From Lentinus brumalis (Eukaryota > Basidiomycota > Agaricomycetes > Polyporales > Polyporaceae): DNA of 64,000 bases. The notes under the pieces are model-generated. The model was not told the DNA's origin. It worked only from the letters and a program-made list of their open reading frames with translations, and did no database searches. Where the stretch lies: contig MARA01000026.1 of the NCBI GenBank assembly GCA_001792895.1, forward strand, positions 531,510 through 595,509, written 5' to 3'. A program made the translations under genes and the position numbers. This document shows positions 22,769-33,511 of the stretch, one piece after another. Every line of letters begins with the position of its first letter. The stretch's first letter is position 1.

Positions 22769-25700
22769 CTATGCGGTAGCACGCTTGACGTTCTGTAAGA
22801 ATTGAGTGTAAGCGACGACAACGCGAGCAGAAGTGACATGGGAAGAACGCACCTCACGAGCATACCGCACTTGCTTCTTGGTTTCTGGTGACATGCGACC
22901 CTTCATACGAAGCTCGTTGGCCAGCCAGTCCGCGAGAAGGTACTGCTTGATCTGGCCGTTGGGGAAAGCAGCCGCCAGATCGCCGACAACGCCCATAGCC
23001 AACTTGATGGTGTTTTCGGTGCGCTCAGAGTCGACCAGACACCTCTGGACAAGCTCGAGCATAGCCGGAACGTGCGGCAGAAGAGCATCAACCTGCGGCG
23101 TGTCCCTGAAAGCGGTGATGATGCCCGTGTACGCCTCCAAGATGCCCTCGCGCAGCAGGCCGACATACTCGATGAGATCGATGTCGAGCTGTGGACGAAG
23201 GGCGCATGAGAAAACGGGGTGTACTACGCTAGATGGGCACACTCACTGGGTTGGGCTGGACAGAACCAGCTTGCCTGAGTACAGCCGTCGTCGCATTAAG
23301 GTAGGGCTCGAAGGCAGGGCCGATCGCGACTGCGAGATCACCGAAGCAGGACAAGATCGATATCTTGACGTTGCGGTTGAGGACGTCACTCTGGAGGTTC
23401 TCGAGCAGTACGCCGACGAACGCGTTGCAGTATTGGGCGGTCTGGTCACCCAATGCAGTGACAATGTCGCCGATGATGCTGACAGCGACCGTGCAGAGTG
23501 CGGTGTCTTCGTGAGCCTTGAGCGCGGGGTAGAGGAGCGGCAGGAAGGCAGAGATGTACGGTGAGAAACCCTGTCCGAGGGCACGCGCAAGCGCCCCGAC
23601 GATAAAGAACGCGTCCTCCACAAGCGTCGAGGTCTTGCTCGCCGCATTGATGAGCTGAAGAGTGAGGGTCATGATGCGGTCTGCCAACGGCTGGATACCA
23701 TCGTCCAGCTTTTGAACGACGCACTGAAGGTGTCGTCAGCAATCTCCTCAGCGAGTACTTGTGAGGTACCCACGGTGATAACAGTGCAGAAGTTGCTCAT
23801 AAGATCATTCCAGTTGTTGCGGTCGTCGACACCCACGATCTGGTTCTGTAGGTATCGATGAGCACCGAGAGAAGCTGATAGCTGACCCGTTTATAGAGTA
23901 CGTACCTGCATACCAAGCAGCTGCTCCATGCGCATGAGAATCGCCACAGCGGTTTGCTGTACCACAGGAATGGTGTCGGCCGTAGCATGGGCGATCCACG
24001 AGTTGATAGCCTCGTATGCAGCTGTCCTGTTTTCACCTTCGCTCGTCGCGCTGAATAAGAGCGTGGATCAGTGAGCGCCCCTTGGAAACAACATAGTGAT
24101 ATCGCACGTTTCCGTTGCGCGCAGCAACGCCTGGATGACTCCTTCGTAGTAGGGCGAGAGCGGACTTGGGTTCGCAAACGCCTCGTCGCCACCTTCCGTG
24201 TAGCCAAGCTGATCCGCGAGGTTGATGAGTGCCCAGCAACAGTTGCCGGCGATGCGAGGGTTGTCGTTCAAGCCGTTGACAAGTGCGGTGATGAGTGGGT
24301 GAAGGTGAACATCGGGCTGAATGGTCTGGACGAGGAGGTCGCAGATGCGTCCGAGCGTCCATGCGACGGTGTCCTTGACCTGGGCGTTCGGGTCGTTCAT
24401 CATGTCGATAAGGATCGGCAGAGCTTGATTCACAAGCGGCGAGAGCACATTGGGGTCAGGTCCGTCGAGAATCTCGCCGAAGGTGATGACGGCTGCCTCA
24501 CGCAGGTGCCAGTCGCTATGGCGGATGTTGGCCTCGATGAACGGAATTACGGCGGGTACAATCGTATCCTGAACCGCGGTCGCAAGAAGTCCCACGCATG
24601 TCGCAGCAGCCTTTGCCACGGTCCAATCGTCCTCATCATCATCTTCATCCTGGTGAGTCAGGAGATCGAGCAGAACGGGCACGATCTCTGGCAATGCGAC
24701 CTTGGCAAAGTACTTGCTCTCGTTTTCGGGAAGTTCGCCGTATTCGTTCGCCTGATATGAAGGTGAGGACATGTTTGACGATGTCAAGCAATCACATGAG
24801 CTCACCTCGGACGCCTCCCATGCGAGGTCAGTCTCGAGCTCGCACACTGTGGACCAGAACTCAATAGCCTGAAGGGCGATCTTTTCTTCACTGTGCTTCA
24901 TGCCCATAACGGTGAGCTACAATTTACTGGTGTCAGTTCCGCCCCAGTGTATAAGATACTGGGCACATACCCCAAACAAGGCGCGCTCCATGTAGTAGCC
25001 CATCTTGTCGTAGTACAGTGACATGATCTTGACCAAGCACTCAAAGGCGCCAACTTGAACATCGGGATTCGGGTTCTGCGTAGCTTCGCAGACAACTTGC
25101 ATGATGTAGTTCCTCTCTCCCTGCAACAAACGGTGAGCCGCTGCGCACCATATGCACCGGAGGACACCATACCTCGCGATCGAAGTTTTCTCGGACAAAT
25201 TCAAGCGAGTTCAGCAACGCGTGGATGGCAGCGAACTGGACTTCCTGAGATGGCTCTTCCTTGCGCGCACCATGAATAACAGCAGTCAAGATCTCGTTCG
25301 AACGCATCGATAGAATCTCCGGTTTCTGTGTCACATCTCAGATCAGGAGCACAGGACAATGAAAAGATCAAACGCACGTCTTGTAGCGACTCGCAGATGA
25401 AGCCGATCGCTTGTAGAGTAGCCACCCGCAGGCTAATATTCGACGGGTCACTCACGAAACCCAACAAGAGCCCGATAACATCCATCCACTGCCCGTTGGG
25501 CAACTCCACCGACGCGATAGCAGAAACCACCTGCGCGGCCACGGTTCCAATCTTGCCGGTGGGGGACGCAAGAGCCATGAGTGCATCCTGCTTGACCTTG
25601 CTCTTGGTGGCCTCGTCTAGAGCGAGCCAACGGTTGATATACTCGGTTTGCCGCGCGATTTCCTGTGGACACAGAGGGCGGAATATGAGGCGGGTGTAGC

Positions 25701-26087
25701 AGAAAGATCGCAAGGTTACGTACTCGTGCTGATAGGGTGTTCTTGAGTGCCAGGCCAGCAGCATTGCGGATGTGAGTTGGGGATGCCTCGTTGACGAGCT
25801 CAGTCGAGAGCATCGCCATGTACGCGGGCTGGGTGGGAGCGCATGATGAGCGTCCAGACGCGAGGCGGGTGGGAGAGGTGGAGGGCTCACAAAGTTCTCC
25901 CTAGAGGCGGTCTCAAGCTTCTGGGTCGCATCTTCACGCGTATGTGCGTCTGTAGAGGAGAGTAGGGTCGATGTTGAGCTCGGTTGCAGAGACAGAACGC
26001 GCCATCTGCAGCTCGGGACGGGCGCGCAAGATGGAAAAAGGACGTACCCGGCGAGAGGGAGTTTGCGAGAAGCTCGGTCGCGTTCAT
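22769..26087 (-). CDS. KAP95: Importin subunit beta-1 (karyopherin beta, Kap95)
   Basis: About ten exons from ATG 26087 ([13 protein letters not shown]) to a stop at 22769. The HEAT-repeat array matches importin-beta in order. Blocks include [62 protein letters not shown] and [12 protein letters not shown]. The acidic DEDDDEDDW loop that contacts importin-alpha/RanGTP is present. Then come [26 protein letters not shown] repeats, and [17 protein letters not shown] and [17 protein letters not shown] near the end. It carries importin-alpha and NLS cargo through the nuclear pore and releases it on RanGTP binding. No frame break is seen. The gene is divergent from LSM7, with 282 bases between the start codons. 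Confidence 0.95.
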
Positions 26088-26369
26088 GGTCGTTACTGAA
26101 GAGACTGTGGATGTTTTTGTGCGGTGGTCGGTGGTCGTGGCCTCGGAGGCGGTGGTGGTTGTGGAGGAAGGCGAGGAGAGTGGCGGATGGAGGCCAGGGC
26201 CAAGGGAGGTCTGCCCGGCGTTTGTTTTTCTAGCCGACTCGCGTCTGTCTATCAACGCCTCCTTGTCTCCCAATTGTCTCCCGGCTTTCACTTACTTACC
26301 ACTTCGCTCGGTCGGTGTCTTATTCACGAACGCAATAGCATCCGCTTCACTCCGCAGATCGCATTCATA
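26088..26369. promoter_or_regulatory. Shared promoter between importin-beta and LSM7
   Basis: 282 bases separate two divergent housekeeping start codons (26087 minus, 26370 plus). The middle contains GGTGGT-rich sequence and a C/T-rich tract (26262-26300) close to the LSM7 start. No TATA box is obvious. Joint regulation is an inference from spacing alone. Confidence 0.55.
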
Positions 26370-26960
26370 ATGGCCGACAGGGTGGGTCTATACCTCCTCT
26401 TCCTCCGTTCACCAATGACCTCGAGTGCTGAAGGGTCGTGGCGGCAGCAGAGGAGCGATGAGGGGCGGACCAGCCAACCGGGGCGGTAGGAATGGCCCGT
26501 ACGTTCTCATCTCGTACTCTCGACCCCGAGTCTGACCGCACACGTCTCGTGTCAGCGCGCAGCCAACCATGGACAAGCCCAAACGCGAGGCCATCCTCGA
26601 CCTGGCCAAGTACGTGAACGAGCGCATCCGCGTCAAGTTCACGGGCGGACGAGAAGGTCAGGCGGTCTGTCTGTCTCCGCCGTGGTCCGCGCACTGATGC
26701 CCAACTCAGTGACTGGAGTGCTCAAGGGCTACGACCAGCTCCTCAACCTCGTGCTTGATGAAGTACAGGAAAATTTGCAGGCCGGTAGGTGCCCGTGTCA
26801 ACACGTAACATCAGCGCGCTCATCCAGGCATGCAGTCCCCGAGGGCCAGTCGACGACGCGCAACCTGGGACTCGTGGTCCTGCGCGGTCCCACGATCACC
26901 CTGCTCAGCCCCGTCGATGGCTACGAGGAGATCGCCAACCCGTTCCTGGCGCAGGAGTGA
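26370..26960 (+). CDS. LSM7: U6 snRNA-associated Sm-like protein LSm7
   Basis: Five exons: 26370-26381 (only 12 nt, MADR), 26434-26498, 26556-26656, 26710-26784 and 26836-26960. The first two exons encode an Arg/Gly-rich tail (GRGGSRGAMRGG, NRGGRNG). The rest is the LSm7 core, with Sm1 (VNERIRVKFTGGRE, VTGVLKGYDQLLNLVLDEV) and Sm2 (NLGLVVLRGPTITLLSPVDG), ending in EEIANPFLAQE. LSm7 is part of the LSm2-8 ring on U6 snRNA 3' ends and the LSm1-7 ring in cytoplasmic mRNA decay. All introns are 50-57 nt with good borders. A start at the internal ATG 26569 (MDKPKRE) would give the shorter canonical protein, but the upstream exons splice in phase. Confidence 0.93.
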
Positions 26961-27970
26961 CGACCTTCTGCAAGTGTGGCTCTGTATTTCTAGCCTGTCG
27001 ATGCTCGGCCCTCTGTAACACTACGCAGTCGCAAGCGAGTTTGGGTTTTGTACAGTTTCATTGTCAACGCTTTGCACTTCAATTACGGGCAATCCCTCGC
27101 AGACCTTTGGATTGCACTACTCTTCCGTCTGTCAGTTCGCCTCCAAACTCCAGATTCCGGGATCGAGGGACTGGAGCTAGGGACGGCTGTTGCTCGATGA
27201 CTTTCCAAAGGTCTGCGTGGACCGTCCCCTCCCGCTGACCTTGTTTATCCCGGGCCACGTCGGGACAGATACACGGCTTCACTCATTGTCATTGACGTGT
27301 TATCTATAAGGCAATGCCCCTCCGGGCACACCTGGCCACGTCCGCCATGCGGCGGGATGCTGTTGAGCCACACATGAGTGACAATACACGATTGAATCAA
27401 GAATTCAAGTCATTGCCACTCTGCTTAGGGTACCAGCTTCTTACAGCGGCATGCTCAGGCGGGCTCTAGCCCGCCCTCGCCTGCCGCCGTTTACTCTGTA
27501 ATTACAGACGGTTGAGCCTTCGATGCACCGTCAACACAACGGACTCCGGAAGCGTCACAGCAGAGGGCCACAAACCGAACGCGAGCCGCACAACTGCAAA
27601 GTGACCTTACTTTCAGCTCATTTCATCAGAAACACGCGACGCAAAACAACCCATTCATAGCAGGGGGGGCACCAGAAGACCGGCACTGTTGCCTACTTTG
27701 CATGGTGCCAACTCAAGTACTCATCAACCAGCTTCTACCCCTAACGACCTTGCAATAAGAAGCATTTACTCGCTCTGAGACCTGACCACTTCTCGTGGCC
27801 AGGAACATGGAAGGGGGTATTAATACAAGGATCTCGCATGCAGATGTACGCCTGCGTATGCAAGCACGTACTTACTTCTGCGGCCCTGAAGCATTCGAGT
27901 GGTCCAACTTATCCCATACCGCGACAAACAGGCTCGGGCGCAGAACACCTCCACAGTCCGTGGAAGCAAC
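26961..27970. other. Intergenic, gene-free
   Basis: About 1 kb between the stops of LSM7 and the asparaginase gene. Frames are short and unsupported. It contains a GC-rich near-palindrome (27458-27475) and a perfect 14-bp AT-rich palindrome (27495-27508). Both genes' 3' ends must lie in its flanks; the centre has no visible role. Confidence 0.5.
27458..27508. repeat. Two adjacent palindromes
   Basis: GGCGGGCT-CT-AGCCCGCC (27458-27475) is an 8-bp inverted repeat with a 2-base centre. TCTGTAATTACAGA (27495-27508) is a perfect 14-bp palindrome 19 bases further on. They sit in gene-free DNA between two convergent genes and may be protein-binding sites or simply chance structure. Confidence 0.4.
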
Positions 27971-29308
27971 CTAGTCCAGCTCGTCGTCGTCGAAGATCGC
28001 AGTCTTGGGGTTGCCGTCCTCATAGACAACGCCTCTGTACATGCCCGAGCAGTTCATGGGCATGGCGACTGTATGCATCCGATCAGTGAGATCAGCTGGA
28101 TATTGTACGCTTTCTCACCGTTTCCTCCATTGTCGAGAGCGATGACACCCCCGATACCTCCATCACGACGGAGCTCCTCGACGCAGGCCTTCGCTGCCAC
28201 AGACAGTGGCTCGTGGAGGTACTTCATGCGCCGTCCGATCGTCGAGCCCGTGGCGAGGCGGATGAAGTACTGCCGCAGAAAAATCAGCGTCGAGGTCCAG
28301 ACGCGGCCACAGAGAGCTCACATCGCCGTCGCCAGTCCCGCTCACACCGACCGCGACCGTCTTGCTCTTGCCTTTCAGACGGCGCAAGACGCGGCGCGCC
28401 CAGCCCGTGACCGTCCACTCCTCCGCCCAGAACCCTGCCCCCATGACGGGCGTGTCCCCGACGCGGCCCACGAGCTTGTTCGTCCGTCCCCCGTCGAGGT
28501 CACGGTGGCGATGCATCCTCGCACGTCTAGTGCGACAGCGCCCACGGTACCCGTCGGCAGCTGGTCAAGCGGGGCTTGCGAGTCACCGTCACCCCGGCCA
28601 GGATAGGGCAGCGGATCCTCGGGGAGACCCAGCCCACGCCGGTGCTCGCGCCAGCGGTGCTCGGTGAAGAAGTAGCTCTCGTCGACGAGCTCGACGCCCA
28701 GCGGTGCGCCGAGGCTCTCGGCGGAGACACCGGAGAACATGGTGTGGGGGCGCTCTCGGGCGAGAGGTACAGGGCACGCGCGAGCTGCGACGGGTTGCGC
28801 GCGTGAGCGAGGAGAGTGATGCCTACACCGCGGCGGCTGGGCGGGATGGACGGGTGTGTCGAAGGCGGGCACGACAGCATGAGCGAGGTCTCCAGCTCGT
28901 TCTGCGAGGCGTGTGCACAAATTGAGAACGCAAGCGCGATGAGCAGACCATCCGCACTTACCTTGCCCGCGACGTTGAAGACCGCTCCTTTGCCCGCATT
29001 GAACAATGGACAGTCTGCGAACAGCGTGGTCTGCCGGTGCGTGATAAGTATACCCTGAAGCTGAAGTGGCACGTACCTTCCAACGACGACACAGCAGCGA
29101 CTGCCGCGTCCATGGCTTCGCCCCCGGCGTTCAAGACAGTGTAACCGGCGAGCAAAGCCCGACTCAGCGCGGCCTTGTACTGCTTGCGCAGCTCAGGTGT
29201 CGAGCGTGACTTGTCCATCGTGCCCGCACCGCCATGGATGACCAGCGTGAACTTGGCTGGCGACGCCGGCGTGGCCTCCTGAGGCAACAGAGGGACCTTC
29301 TCGGACAT
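27971..29308 (-). CDS. Isoaspartyl peptidase / L-asparaginase (Ntn-hydrolase), frame broken twice
   Basis: The gene runs from ATG 29308 (MSEKVPLLPQEA) to a TAG at 27971. The N-terminal half has FTLVIHGGAGTMD, AMDAAVAAV and CPLFNAGKGAVF. The catalytic Thr is in GTVGAVALDVRG. The beta chain continues GRTNKLVGRVGDTPVMGAGFW, RMKYLHEPLSVAA and GGIGGVIALDNGGN. Plant-type asparaginases cleave themselves before that Thr and hydrolyse isoaspartyl peptides or asparagine. The reading frame is broken twice by one base at short G/C runs. The first is at 28746-28750, between ALYLSPESAP and HTMFSGVSAESLG. The second is at 28488-28492, where TSTGG/RTNK is expected. Adding one base to each five-base run restores the family sequence. 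Assembly error or a decaying gene are both possible. Confidence 0.85.
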
Positions 29309-30176
29309 GGTGGTAGGAGGAGAACCAACGCACGAGAGCGAGGGAAAGGCGGCCCGCTCCGTTATCTTCTGCAGCACATGCGCATGGTCTTCCGGTCCAA
29401 ATATACCGCATCAAGTCCATTCCCCTTGGCCGAGAAGAATGAGACCCGGGCTATTGACAGAACGCCGTCGTACTACACTGCGCTGTGTACGAAATGTTGT
29501 AGGGCCCGATTTTGATACTACTTAGTGCGGATGTTTAGATAATTGTTGCGGCCAGATCAAATTGCGAAATTACTGCCATAACCGTATGGTTGTCCGTGGC
29601 CAACAGCAGGTGAGGGTGAGGAATATGGGTGCTCTCAAGTGGGAGCCAGACAACGACAGCACAGTCAAGCTTGAAGCAGCCAGACTCAGGGACGACTTGG
29701 ATTGGCGCCCGAACAAAGAGCTCTGACGTTAACCACCTCAGGTGTTCCCAAATAGTCCTTAGCTGCTGGACCTAACACGAATCACACTTCGGGCAGATGC
29801 GTTTACGCGGCATGTTATCGTGGACCCAAGTGGGAGCCGAACTGTAAACACTAAATGTACAGAGTAGTACTAGTACTAAGGGTGAGGAAATGCGAACCAG
29901 ATTCAGAGACGGAGCTGAGAGAGTACTGTGAGACAAAGAGACGATTGAGACGGAGACGCGCGAGCAATGAGATCTGAGAGGAGAGGAGAGGAGAGACGAG
30001 ACGAGACAGCTGCAAACACGAAGAAAGAAAGGTGGGTGAGGAGGGGGAGGGGGGAAAGCAACGGCAAGACCAAGCAACGCAAGCAAACATCGTACGTGCG
30101 CATTATGAACTCGAAACAGCGTCCGCACGGCCACCACAACACCGTTCGCAACCACGTTCAAGGCTTCAGCACGTAC
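29309..30176. other. Intergenic, with purine tract
   Basis: About 870 bases between the asparaginase start and the DEF1 stop, both minus strand. It should hold the asparaginase promoter and DEF1 3' UTR. The minus-strand frame at 30161-29772 is low-complexity Leu/Ser sequence, the shadow of the GAGAG tract on the other strand. No gene is supported. Confidence 0.5.
29976..30008 (+). repeat. GAGAG/GACGA purine microsatellite
   Basis: A run of GAGAG units followed by ACGAG units, all purine-rich on the plus strand apart from single C bases. It lies about 170 bases downstream of the DEF1 stop, probably in its 3' UTR or just past it. Confidence 0.7.
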
Positions 30177-33100
30177 TCACTGCCAGTACCCCTGCTGCTG
30201 GCGCGGCTGGTACGAGTAGAACGTGCTCCCATCCGAGCCACCCTGGGGGTAGCCAAGGTGTCCCTGCGGGCCCTGGCCCTGCGGTTGTTGAGCTTGTTGT
30301 CCTTGCGGACCGCCAGCCTGGCTCGCGGCAAACCTCTGCGCATAGAAGCTGCCTTGGCCGGGCTGCTGCACGCCACCGCGGCCCTGCGGACCCTGGCCGA
30401 CCCCGACCCCGGCGCCGACGTCCTTAACACCGACATTACCACCATAGGGCTTGTACGCGTTCTCCGGAGATCCCGCAGCGGCACGCTGGCCGAGAGGAGG
30501 CCCCGAAGTCGGGGCAGAGCTCTGGCCGAGGCCCATGAAGCCCTGCATGCCTTGACCGCCACTGCCATACAGGCTACCCTGCTGGTGCTTGCCGTACTCG
30601 CCAGAAGGAAGAGCGCTGCTGACGTTCACATTCTGGCCAACGGAGTGTTGCGTATGGTGCTGGTAACCGATGTCATCGTACGCGTTCGAATGCGGCTGCT
30701 GACCGTACAGGCTCTGGCCATAAGGTGACTGGGGCTGCACCGAGCTTGGACCCTGCTTGGTCGCAGGGGACGGAGCGGATTGAGGACCAGGTGGGCCCTG
30801 GAAGACAGTCGGGTACTTGACGAACGGCTGGGGAACGGTGTAGCCGGAGCTGTAAGGCGAGCCGTAGTACTGGTTTTGAGGGTAAGGCGGGTAGTAGTAC
30901 GGGAGCGGGGAGGATAACTTTGCTGAGGGCCCTGGCCTGCGCTAGGCTGAGCTTGGCTGCTGCTCTGCGAAGAAGGTGGGTGTTGCTGAGAAGTCTGCGC
31001 ATTTGCAGGAGGAAGGCCAGGTGCAGCATGTGGCTGCTGGCTGCCGGGAAGTCCCTTGATGTCGTCATGACCCAGGGCGTTGCGGTTTCCGAAGCCGGTG
31101 GGACCAGAGTAGGAATCGTAGAAACCCTCTGGGACTCGCCATAACCGTAGTCCTGAGCACCGAAGTTACCAAGGTGGGAACCCTGGCCTTGGTGCTGCAC
31201 CTGTCCGAGCTGTCCGAACGCGCCGTACGGGCTGTCCTGGTTCTGCCCTGCGGGTGGAGTGGGGGTATGGAAGTAAGGAGGCTCGGCCTGACGGAAGTAG
31301 TTCGATGGTCCGCCGAGATTCTGTCCTTGGGAGGGTTGTTGCTGTTGCTGTTGCTGCTGAGGGACAGGAGCGGCGTGCTGTTGCTGCTGCGACTGGACCT
31401 GATCAAGGTGGGTTGGGAGACCGTGCTGGCCATAAGAATGGTGTACCTGGCTCTGCGGTTGCTGCGACTGGTGACTGGCGAGGGAGGGTTGCGATTGCTG
31501 AGAGTAGGGTGAGATAGATGCGGTTGTAGACGACGTCGGGAGAGCCGTCTGAGTGGAGAGGGCGGGCTGCGAGAGCGAAGTGGGGAGGGTAGATTGAGGC
31601 TGCTGGGGGACAGGGGGCAGCGAAGGCGGTTGCTGGGGCTGAGGCTGTTGTGTAGGGAGGGATGCGGAGGATTGGAAGAGAGGAGCGGAGGCGAGGGATG
31701 CCTGGGACGGTGGGGAAGTAATAGGTGCAACGGGCTCTGGAGCCTGTGACACGGGCGCAGGCGCAGGCGCGGGAGCAGGCTCAGGTGCAGCAGCGGGCTG
31801 AACAGGCTTCGATTCCACCGGGGCAGGTTCGTGGCTGATGACGCCGTCAGTACACAGTGAATGACGGAAGCCATGAGTTGGGACGTACGAAGCCGCGTCG
31901 AAATCCTCACCGCCAAGGCTCAAGCTGCCGAACTGCATGCCAACTTTCTCGATACCAGTGCCGAAGCTGGCGGGCAAAACGACAGGCTGATCGGTCGTCT
32001 TAAACTTCGGCGCACGATGAGAGACAGGGGTAGGTCTTGTCGACACCGACGGCGTAAGCGGCTTAGGCGGGAGGGTTGCAGGAGATTCGGGCGCGGGCTG
32101 CCGCGTGACCCCAGGAGGCGTTGCGTGCTCGGGCAGAACCTCCTCCACAACCTTGGGTGAGGGCTCTGCAGGCGTCGGCTCGTCCGCAGTGTCAGGCGCA
32201 GACGTCGACTCTACATGCTGAGGCGGCCGTGGCTCGTCATCCCACGTTGGAGCCTGGACAGTCGTCGGTTCTTCCCATCCGGTCGAAGTTGCAGGCGGCT
32301 CCGCGACCTCTAGAGGCGGAGAAGGTTCGCGTTGTTGTGCGGGTGCAGGCTGGGGGTAGGAACAGACACAGGAGCAGGCTGGGGTGCGGGTGCAGGGGGA
32401 GGTGTCGGCTTCTCTTGTGGTTTACTGCATATACAATGAGAAACACTCGAGTGATTCGAACGTTGTCACGCACCGTGCAATCTGAGCCCACGAAAGCTTC
32501 GACGTGGCTGGGGTACTCCCGACCTTCGCCGGCGCAGGCGCATGGACCGGAGTAGATGTAGGTGCCGGCGCAGACGTGGAGGCAGCAGCGGAAGCGGGGT
32601 GAGGGCTGCCACCGTTTATGGCTGCAGTGTCACCTCCCCAAGTAGTAGGGGTGCTGGAGCCCCATGCAGACGTGGCCTCCGGATCTGCGTCAGCGACATC
32701 TCCGTTGGCCGGCGCGGGAGCCGCAGCCTCCCCGGTGGGAGTGTCCGTGCTAGCTGGCTCGGAGGTGGATGGTTTGGCACGGTGACCGTTGACCTCGTGG
32801 TGGCCACCTCGCGCGGAGACGCCGCGTGCAGCGCCGCCGCGGGGACCACCTCTGGCAGCGCGTCCGCCCCTGCCGCCACGGAAGTCACCTCTGCCGGCAG
32901 ACGAGTCCTTGAGGGTAGACGTGGGCTTTTTGTCCTTCTTGCGAGTGACTGAGCCCCACTGCTCCGCGTGGCCTATGTGGTGTCGCGATGCACGTCGGCA
33001 ACAAGGACGCGGGGTGACAGTTAGAATGGCATACCTTCGATAATCCTCGTAGACGCAAGCTGAACATCACCGTTGGTCTCCGTCAGAAGTGACTGGAGAT

Positions 33101-33265
33101 CTGAGGGCGAATCATGAGCTATGTTTCGGAACGAGCAAGTGGTGACGCACCGTCGTATGACCATGACGGAAAGGCTTCTTGGAGTTGCTTTGCTTGCGCA
33201 CGGAACTTATCTGGGATAGCTTCTGGGGCCGCTTGAGACTTGCGGAAGTTGGAGGACTTGTACAT
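30177..33265 (-). CDS. DEF1: RNA polymerase II degradation factor DEF1-like CUE protein, frame broken three times
   Basis: Starts at ATG 33265 with YKSSNFRKSQAAPEAIPD and a ubiquitin-binding CUE-type domain in the first two exons (FRAQAKQLQEAFPSW, DLQSLLTETNGDVQLA). An RGG segment follows (FRGGRGGRAARGGPRGG), then SKLSWAQIAR, GMQFGSLSLGGEDF, and a very long Pro/Gln/Tyr-rich prion-like region ending QQQGYWQ at 30177. This is the architecture of fungal Def1, which promotes ubiquitylation and removal of stalled Pol II. Poly-Gln is encoded at about 31325-31390. The frame shifts by one at three G/C runs on the plus strand: 32352-32356, 31125-31127 and 30907-30910. One added base at each joins natural sequence (for example ESQR/GFYDSYSG and SYPP/PLPYYYPPYPQ). 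Confidence 0.82.
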
Positions 33266-33511
33266 CGTGGGCAGAGGAGACGAACGCTTTTTTTCGGCGA
33301 GACGACGAGGAACGGGTCAGGATGTGGGCGTCTAGTCTGCGCGGATTAACACTTTGACTTATCCTCCAGTTATCGACACCTACTTAGGCTTATCCTAGGC
33401 TTATTCCGCGAGAATACGACGGACAAGCACCTTGCACCGTCGCCGCCGTCCTCAGGCCTCTGCTCGCCGTCTCCCTCGTCGTGCTCGACAATTTCACGTC
33501 GCGCATCAGGC
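33266..33511. promoter_or_regulatory. Shared promoter between DEF1 and the DSP phosphatase
   Basis: 246 bases between divergent starts at 33265 (minus) and 33512 (plus). It contains AGGCTTATCCTAGGCTTAT, a tandem of the 10-mer AGGCTTATCC/T at 33386-33404, which could be a binding site pair. A poly-T/GAAA stretch lies near 33290. No TATA box is evident. Confidence 0.55.

Noticed and set aside
29772..30161. Minus-strand 129-codon frame downstream of DEF1
   Set aside because: Low-complexity Leu/Ser/Val sequence opposite the GAGAG tract; no start context or splice partner.
30177..33265. An intron at about 31170-31130 in DEF1 instead of a frame break
   Set aside because: A GTAACT...CAG segment would restore phase, but it removes NFGAQDYGYGESQ, which has the composition of the surrounding Tyr/Gly/Gln-rich protein.
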